This document shows, in pieces, positions 5,622 through 5,819 of a stretch of DNA of 5,819 nucleotides; the stretch's first letter is position 1; every line of letters begins with the position of its first letter. The notes beneath the pieces are model-generated. The model saw only the letters and a list, made by a program, of their open reading frames with translations. It had not been told where the DNA came from and made no database searches. Location: assembly GCA_017881765.1 (NCBI GenBank), contig JADGQN010000318.1, positions 1 through 5,819 on the forward strand. Direction: 5' to 3'. The position numbers were made by a program, and so were the translations under genes. This stretch comes from Syntrophobacterales bacterium (GTDB lineage: Bacteria; Desulfobacterota; Syntrophorhabdia; Syntrophorhabdales; WCHB1-27).

Positions 5622-5750
5622 TGATGGCAGGTTGCATTCAAAAATAGAGCGAGGCGACTAGGAGGATAGCGACGGAGGCGTACATTAGTACGTCGCAGTC
5701 GTGCCGACGCGGGCAACGAAGCTATATGAATGAAGGTAACCTGGCATCAG
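5622..5750 (+). repeat. Dispersed inverted-end element, copy B
   Basis: This 129-bp element lies between the convergent NlpC/P60 gene and the minus-strand gene fragment at the right edge. Its left end starts TGATGGCAGGTTGCATTC and its right end, read on the minus strand, starts CTGATGCCAGGTTACCTTC, so the ends are inverted repeats. In the same order as copy A it carries ATAGAG, GAGGCGAC, GGCGTAC, AGTACGTCG, GGCAACGAA and CTATAT. The centre is CGTAC-ATTA-GTACG (5679-5692). It lacks the GC-rich extra part of copy A. Aligned to copy A it lies in the opposite orientation. There is no open reading frame of note. Confidence 0.8.
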
Positions 5751-5819
5751 CTATTTCTTTTTCAGGTAAGCGTTAATGTCGGTCGACTTGTAATAGCCGC
5801 CCTTGACATACTGCAGCAC
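5751..5819 (-). CDS. C-terminal fragment of an unidentified protein (cut by window edge)
   Basis: The last 69 bases, read leftward, give 22 codons and a TAG stop at 5751-5753: VLQYVKGGYYKSTDINAYLKKK. The lysine-rich hydrophilic end, the clean stop and repeat copy B beginning at the very next base suggest the true 3' end of a gene whose body lies right of the window. I do not recognise the family from so short a piece. Confidence 0.5.
   Translation of the reverse strand: MLQYVKGGYYKSTDINAYLKKK

Noticed and set aside
1..5819. CRISPR arrays, tRNA or rRNA genes, phage, toxin-antitoxin or defence systems
   Set aside because: I saw no regularly spaced repeats, cloverleaf or rRNA-like sequence, and every well-supported gene belongs to a common metabolic or housekeeping family.

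Overview
The window is a compact, gene-dense piece of bacterial chromosome with eight complete or nearly complete protein genes and a fragment of a ninth. All recognisable genes belong to widespread bacterial families. A lipoprotein signal with a lipobox, good Shine-Dalgarno sites and sigma70-like promoter hexamers point to a Gram-negative bacterium. The mix of a DUF89 phosphatase-like protein, an FmdB zinc ribbon, an ACMSD-type amidohydrolase and a serine-phosphatase-like HAD protein, together with small dispersed palindromic repeats, would fit an anaerobic Desulfobacterota-like organism. That placement is inference only; no phylogenetic marker is present.

Layout. Positions 1-1632 (minus): a DUF89/ARMT1-like protein followed by a zinc-finger-less DnaJ/CbpA-type co-chaperone, overlapping by 11 bp; the DnaJ gene runs off the left edge. 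Positions 1633-1911: a divergent intergenic region with a 65-bp REP-like double hairpin and a good sigma70 promoter facing right. Positions 1912-2253 (plus): an FmdB-type zinc-ribbon protein whose end overlaps tail-to-tail with the next block. Positions 2231-4367 (minus): an amidohydrolase-2 protein, a class I methyltransferase and a YciO-type Sua5/YrdC protein, read in that order. Positions 4368-4457: a short divergent promoter region. Positions 4458-5563 (plus): a HAD phosphatase resembling SerB and an NlpC/P60 lipoprotein, overlapping by 4 bp (GTGA). Positions 5564-5750: a hairpin and a repeat copy. Positions 5751-5819 (minus): the C-terminal 22 codons of an unidentified gene.

The genes look mostly like housekeeping or accessory metabolism: protein folding, metabolite damage repair or dephosphorylation, tRNA-modification-like chemistry and cell-wall hydrolysis. 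They do not form one obvious pathway, and I see no defence, phage or secretion system.

The most unusual content is a small dispersed repeat present twice, at 3398-3539 and 5622-5750. Both copies have TGATGSCA-type inverted ends, purine-rich arms and a central GTAC palindrome. Each abuts the stop codon of a minus-strand gene with no spacer, and the first copy also supplies the start codon and first five codons of the methyltransferase.
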